Source: Brachionus rotundiformis
Lineage: Eukaryota > Rotifera > Eurotatoria > Ploima > Brachionidae
Length of the DNA: 64,000 nt
NCBI GenBank assembly: GCA_016802295.1
Contig: JAESIW010000180.1
Location: 2,558,324-2,622,323 of the forward strand
Reading direction: 5' to 3'
The position numbers and the translations under genes are program-made. This document shows positions 60,224 to 64,000 of this stretch, one piece after another. Numbering within the stretch: the stretch's first letter is position 1; each line of letters starts with the position of its first letter. The notes beneath the pieces are model-generated. The model searched no databases. It was given only the letters and a program-made list of their open reading frames with translations, and had not been told where the DNA came from.

Positions 60224-61619
60224 TTTTTAATTTTGAATAAAAATATAATTAATTTTAAAAATTTCATTTTCTATAAAATTAGTTGATTTAAGCTAATTTG
60301 TCAAAATTAAATAGCTAAAAACGCAATTTTTTTCATGATTTATCAAATTTATTTTTTTTTTTTTAAAGTGTTTCTAATTTAAGAATTCCCGAAATTTTGA
60401 ATATCAAAATTTTTTTTTCTTTATTACAAAGCAATTTGAAAAAAACGCGTCAAATAAATACATGGTTCCGAGAAAATAAATATTTGATTAAAATTTTTAT
60501 TTAAATAACAATATGTAAAAATTTCGGAAAACGTAAAAAAAATTTTTTTAGAAACTGTCTGAGTTTACCTTTAAAATTAAATCAAGAATTTATACTTTAT
60601 CACATAAACATCTTGATGGTTTTTAATTAACTAGTTACTTTTTAAGCCACTAAGCTTGAATTTTATAAAAATAGCAAAAGAAAAACTGTTTTATAATAGT
60701 TTTACAAAATTTTTAAATTTAAACGAAAATTATCAAAACTGAGTTTCTTATAAACTATATTTTTAAATATCTTAAAAATTTTAATTAATTATTTTTTTTA
60801 GTTTAAATTTTAAATAAGAGCTGTTTTTGTTTAATCTAATAATATTATTAATTTTCAATATAATTGAATATATTTTCTATTAAAATATTGTTTAACAAGT
60901 GAGCTTTCAAAAATGTATATTTACTACTTAGATTTAGTTGTTTTTCATAGAAAAGAATAAAAAAAAATGACCTCATTGTTCTTTATGAAAATATTTATAA
61001 GTGAAACATTACCAACTTGTTAATACAGATGAAATATTTCATTGTTTTTAAATAAATTTTAATTTTATATATTTTATTTACCCAAAAAAATGATCAACTT
61101 TTTAACAAACATGCCTAATATGGATAAAATTTTTAGTATAACTGTTTACAGTCAAATTTATTAAAGAATACATCATGATTAAATTATTACTCAACATTAT
61201 TATGTTAAAGTGTTATTTATTTAATTTGGTATTTATAGTTGAATTTTTATAATCCCAATTTGAAAATTATTTAATGAATGCTAGTTCACTAAAAGCTAAT
61301 TCTAAAAATTAAAGCATTTGTTTTTTTGTTTTTACTTAAAAAACCGTATTGTTTAAAAAGACATAATTTTGTTCAGAATTATCAAAATTATCAGTCTTTA
61401 AAAGGTAATAATTATTTTCAAAATTTTATCTTAAAAACATTATTTAAATATATCATAGCAAGAAAGCAAAAATTTAGAATAAAAAATTTTTGGAAAATTT
61501 TCTCACTGTCGCAAATGTTAAAATTCTTTGGCATAATTTTAAAAAATTACCTTAATTTAAATTACAGAAAAAAAATCAATTTTTTTTAATTCGAAAACTG
61601 GGTGAAATTAGATGGTAAA
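60224..61619. other. Gene-free AT-rich stretch
   Basis: Nothing supportable. An 87-codon frame at 61326-61589 is low complexity (Phe, Lys, Asn, Tyr), does not resemble any family and is judged accidental. Confidence 0.4.
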
Positions 61620-62475
61620 ATGAGCGTGAAAAATTTAAGTATCACGGACTTATCTGAATCTACAAAAGAGAATAAAAACAAGTAAATGATGGTCATCACA
61701 AGCAAATGTTAGACATGTCTTAAAACTTTTATTCTAGATCAAAATTTAGTTGCTGGAATAAGGAGAAGAAGTCAAAGCCAGAAGTTGTATCTTTTTTTAC
61801 ACTGGTAAATCAAATTTCATTTTTTTAATTAAATATTATAGTATCTTTTAGTTCAGATATGCTACTAAAATAGATGTCTTGTTTATGTTGATTGGTACTG
61901 TTGGAGCTTTGGCAAACGGAGCAACAATGCCTTTGATGATGTTGGTATTCACAAATATTATTGATGGTTTTACTAATTATGGAAAATTGTGTGATATCCC
62001 AGCAAATATTACAACTCCTGCTATTGACTTGAGTACTTTAACTAATTCTTTAAAGGATCAAATAATATATTTAATTAGTGAGATAAAAATATTGATATTT
62101 TTAATAGAGAAAATATAATTAAAATTAGTATTGGGTATTGCAACAATGATACTGAGTTACTTTCAAGTGGCATTTTGGTTAATGCCATCTCAAAAACAGG
62201 CTAGAGCCATTCGTAAGGCTTTGTTTTCATCGATTTTGAAACAAGATATTGGATGGTTTGATGTTTACAAAAGTGGTGAGCTAACAAATCGATTAACAGA
62301 GTAAATATCGTTTTCATTGTAAAGAAAATTATTTATATCATTTAAAAATAGCGATGTTGACAAGATAAAGGACGCTTTCGGTGACAAATTTGGCAATGCA
62401 ATTCAAAATTTGGCAACTTTTATAGGAGGCATAGTGATTGGCTTTGTTAAAGGTTGGAAGCTGACTGACTGTGAT
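61620..62475 (+). pseudogene. Truncated N-terminus of an ABCB (P-glycoprotein-like) transporter
   Basis: Full ABCB transporters are about 1300-residue membrane exporters with two transmembrane and two ATPase domains. Here five exons in phase (61620-61681, 61738-61804, 61852-62077, 62129-62300, 62352-about 62475) encode only the start of the first membrane domain. They hold a charged N-terminus, TM1 (VLFMLIGTVGALANGATMPL), an extracellular loop, TM2 (ILGIATMILSYFQVAFWL), the first intracellular loop with KQDIGWFDVYKSGELTNRLT, and DVDKIKDAFGDKFGNAIQNL into TM3. The homology stops abruptly at GFVKGWKLT; the frame then meets a TAA at 62488-62490. Both nucleotide-binding domains are absent and unrelated sequence follows. 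The splice sites are all intact, which suggests a recent break or an assembly junction rather than long decay. Confidence 0.8.
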
Positions 62476-62495
62476 GTCATATTTATGTAAAAAAG

Positions 62496-63645
62496 TTTAT
62501 TGGATGGACATGGTATAAATTTTTAAAAAATTTTTCCGACCCAACAATACTGGCCCATTTACCAATGACCAAAGCTGTTATTAAAGCAATGGACACGGTA
62601 GAAAGCTTTGCCATGCAAAATAAACTAGCCAAAATAGAAAAATTTATGCTAGCTGGTGAATCAAAAAGAGGCTGGATTACTTGGCTATCAGCTGCAGTTG
62701 ATACCAAAAGAGTTTTTTCGGCTGTACCAGTTGTTTTAGACTTTTTGGATATTAATAAAGTAAAAATTTGAACAACAAAATTTTATTATATTTAAAAAAA
62801 AATTTAAAATTTAATAAAAAAAAAAAAAAAATTATTTTATTTTTTTATTTATTTAGAATCTTCATGGTCATTTTAAATGTCTTGGTGGTTGGACATTTGC
62901 TTTTTATCCCTATTATGTACTTAATATAACAACATATGCAGATACACGTGAACTATTTGAATTTCAAAAAATAGTTGATCCAATAAATTATTTAGATAGA
63001 TACAAGAATACAAATATTTTAGTTATGACAACAAGTGGTGATGAATTTTTTCTACCTGAAGACACTCATTCCTATTGGTCAAATTTAATCGAAGCAACAA
63101 GTCAAAAAGTTGTTTTAAGACGTTTACCAAATGCTGAACATTTAATGATAGCACATGCAATAAGTGAATTTCAGAGTTTTAGTGCTTTTTTTCTTAGTAC
63201 TGTAGAAAAAAAAAATTTACCAAAATTAAGATGGACAATGCCAAATAATGCAACTCATGGTATAATTAGAGCCACTGTTGATGTTACACTAAATGGTCCA
63301 AGACCTTTTAGTTTTCAAGCATTTTATGCCAAAACAATGGACAATAAACGAAGAGATTTTCGTTTGGTATCAGCAGATCCCAAAGACACATCTAAACCAG
63401 TCCCGCATCCAGTTGTATGGTTTTCGACCCAAAAAGAAATTAAAGTAAATGAACAACCAAATAGAATTGTTTATGAAATAACGTTTGCCAAATCAATTAA
63501 TCATTGGTTAGGCTTTTTTATGGAATTTAGTTTTAAAGGTGTAGAAAATAGTGTTAATATTTTAACCACTGAAACAAATGTAATTCCTGAATATTTTCCT
63601 TTTGAAGATTGTTTTGGCGATACATGTTTGGGAAAGTTAGTTTAG
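62496..63645 (+). CDS. PhoPQ-activated pathogenicity-related (AprA) family alpha/beta hydrolase, N-terminus missing
   Basis: Two exons, 62496-62759 and 62857-63645, join in phase 0 and encode 350 residues matching the middle and C-terminal part of the AprA family, a bacterial-type alpha/beta-hydrolase group also found in some protists and small animals. Family landmarks: WTWYKFLKNFSDPTI, PMTKAVIKAMDTVESF, the nucleophile elbow GESKRG with its serine, GGWTFAFYPYY, TTSGDEFFLP with the likely catalytic aspartate, and PNAEHL with the likely histidine, followed by a beta-rich C-terminal domain. The catalytic trio thus looks intact. The usual first 150-200 residues are not present; instead the frame opens at an acceptor-like AG next to the ABCB break. 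The first in-frame ATG is 62565. The substrate is unknown. The name reflects bacterial regulation, not a shown role in disease. Confidence 0.82.
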
Positions 63646-63820
63646 TCAAGTAGAAATTATCTAAAATTTGAAAATTAAAAAAAAAAAAATAAAAAAACTT
63701 GTATATATTTATCTTTTTTAATTACAAAAAAATAAAAAATCATTTAAAACTTTAATTTTTTTTTTAAAAAATTTTTTTTTAAAAGAATTTTTTACTTAGA
63801 AAAAAAAAAAACATGGATAG
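63646..63820. other. Homopolymer-rich spacer
   Basis: Runs of A and T of up to about ten bases; no feature beyond the 3' end of the hydrolase gene. Confidence 0.5.
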
Positions 63821-63989
63821 ACAAATGAACCAAATGCGCCAACATCGTCTTCAATTACAATCACAAAAATTGTTTCTCAACCATCTCAGCTCAACTCTTC
63901 TATTACAATTACTAAAATTGTTTCAGATCCTGCCCCTAAAAAAAGATGCCGATCAGCAAAAGACAATAAACAGTGTTATTTATTTTACT
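63821..63989 (+). other. Partial exon candidate with repeated SSITITKIVS
   Basis: After an acceptor-like ggatag, the frame from 63821 is open. It encodes two tandem copies of a ten-residue unit (SSITITKIVS), separated by QPSQLN, and then the basic stretch PKKRCRSAKDNKQ. A strong donor-like gtatgt lies at 63990, just before an in-frame TGA, so the exon may continue beyond the window. No family is recognised. Confidence 0.4.
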
Positions 63990-64000
63990 GTATGTGAATT

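Noticed and set aside
61326..61589. 87-codon open frame rich in Phe, Lys, Asn and Tyr
   Set aside because: Composition follows the AT bias; no start context, splice partner or family similarity.
61620..63645. One chimeric ABCB-AprA protein
   Set aside because: A stop separates the two frames, and no splice pair with correct phase and reasonable intron length joins them.
1..64000. CRISPR arrays, bacterial operons, integrated virus
   Set aside because: No spaced direct-repeat array, no ribosome-binding-site-led gene strings and no viral structural or polymerase genes were seen; spliced animal genes occur throughout.

Overview
The window is animal genomic DNA. It is strongly AT-rich throughout, genes lie on both strands, and they carry GT-AG introns that are mostly 51-64 nt long. 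The genes are animal types: two Bar-class homeobox genes, complexin, Furry and a PepT-type transporter. TAA, TAG and TGA all act as stops. The combination of high A+T, tiny introns, LRR, Ig and coiled-coil families, decayed Helitrons and a bacterial-type PhoPQ-regulated hydrolase gene suggests a rotifer, perhaps a monogonont such as Brachionus. That assignment is inference; another AT-rich spiralian is possible.

Layout. 1-11.2 kb: two BARHL-type homeobox genes on the minus strand (2074-3288 and 7530-8270), then a junkyard holding a zinc-finger relic, hairpins, a TIR-bounded element and a broken third copy of the BarH 3' end. 11.7-14.3 kb: the ciliary coiled-coil gene CFAP58 (plus). 14.5-20.1 kb: a transposon nest with a decayed Helitron, a helix-turn-helix relic, a TIR element and two copies of an interspersed repeat. 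20.7-21.5 kb: complexin (minus), in five tiny exons. 24.6-37.4 kb: Furry (minus), nine exons including one of 8.9 kb. 40.9-41.2 kb: a large palindrome. 42.7-45.1 kb: an SLC15-type peptide transporter (plus). 46.1-47.4 kb: a secreted or membrane-anchored Ig-domain protein (minus). 47.4-54.8 kb: almost empty except for one broken coding fragment. 54.9-57.8 kb: a head-to-head pair, a coiled-coil protein with a probable beta-rich C-terminus (minus) and a macro-domain/cysteine-rich RING-like protein (plus). 59.0-60.2 kb: an LRR protein (minus). 61.6-63.6 kb: an ABCB transporter fragment abutting an AprA-family hydrolase that has lost its N-terminus (plus). A partial exon candidate ends the window.

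The recognisable genes belong to separate pathways (neural transcription factors, SNARE regulation, NDR-kinase scaffolding, ciliary motility, peptide uptake), so this is ordinary animal gene order rather than an operon or a single system. The least ordinary parts are the macro/RING-like gene with its head-to-head partner, the ABCB/AprA junction, the BarH copy whose UTR is far better preserved than its coding part, and the Ig protein with a dibasic insert and an alternative C-terminus. Exon joins were inferred by eye from splice sites, reading phase and family similarity; no transcript evidence was available.
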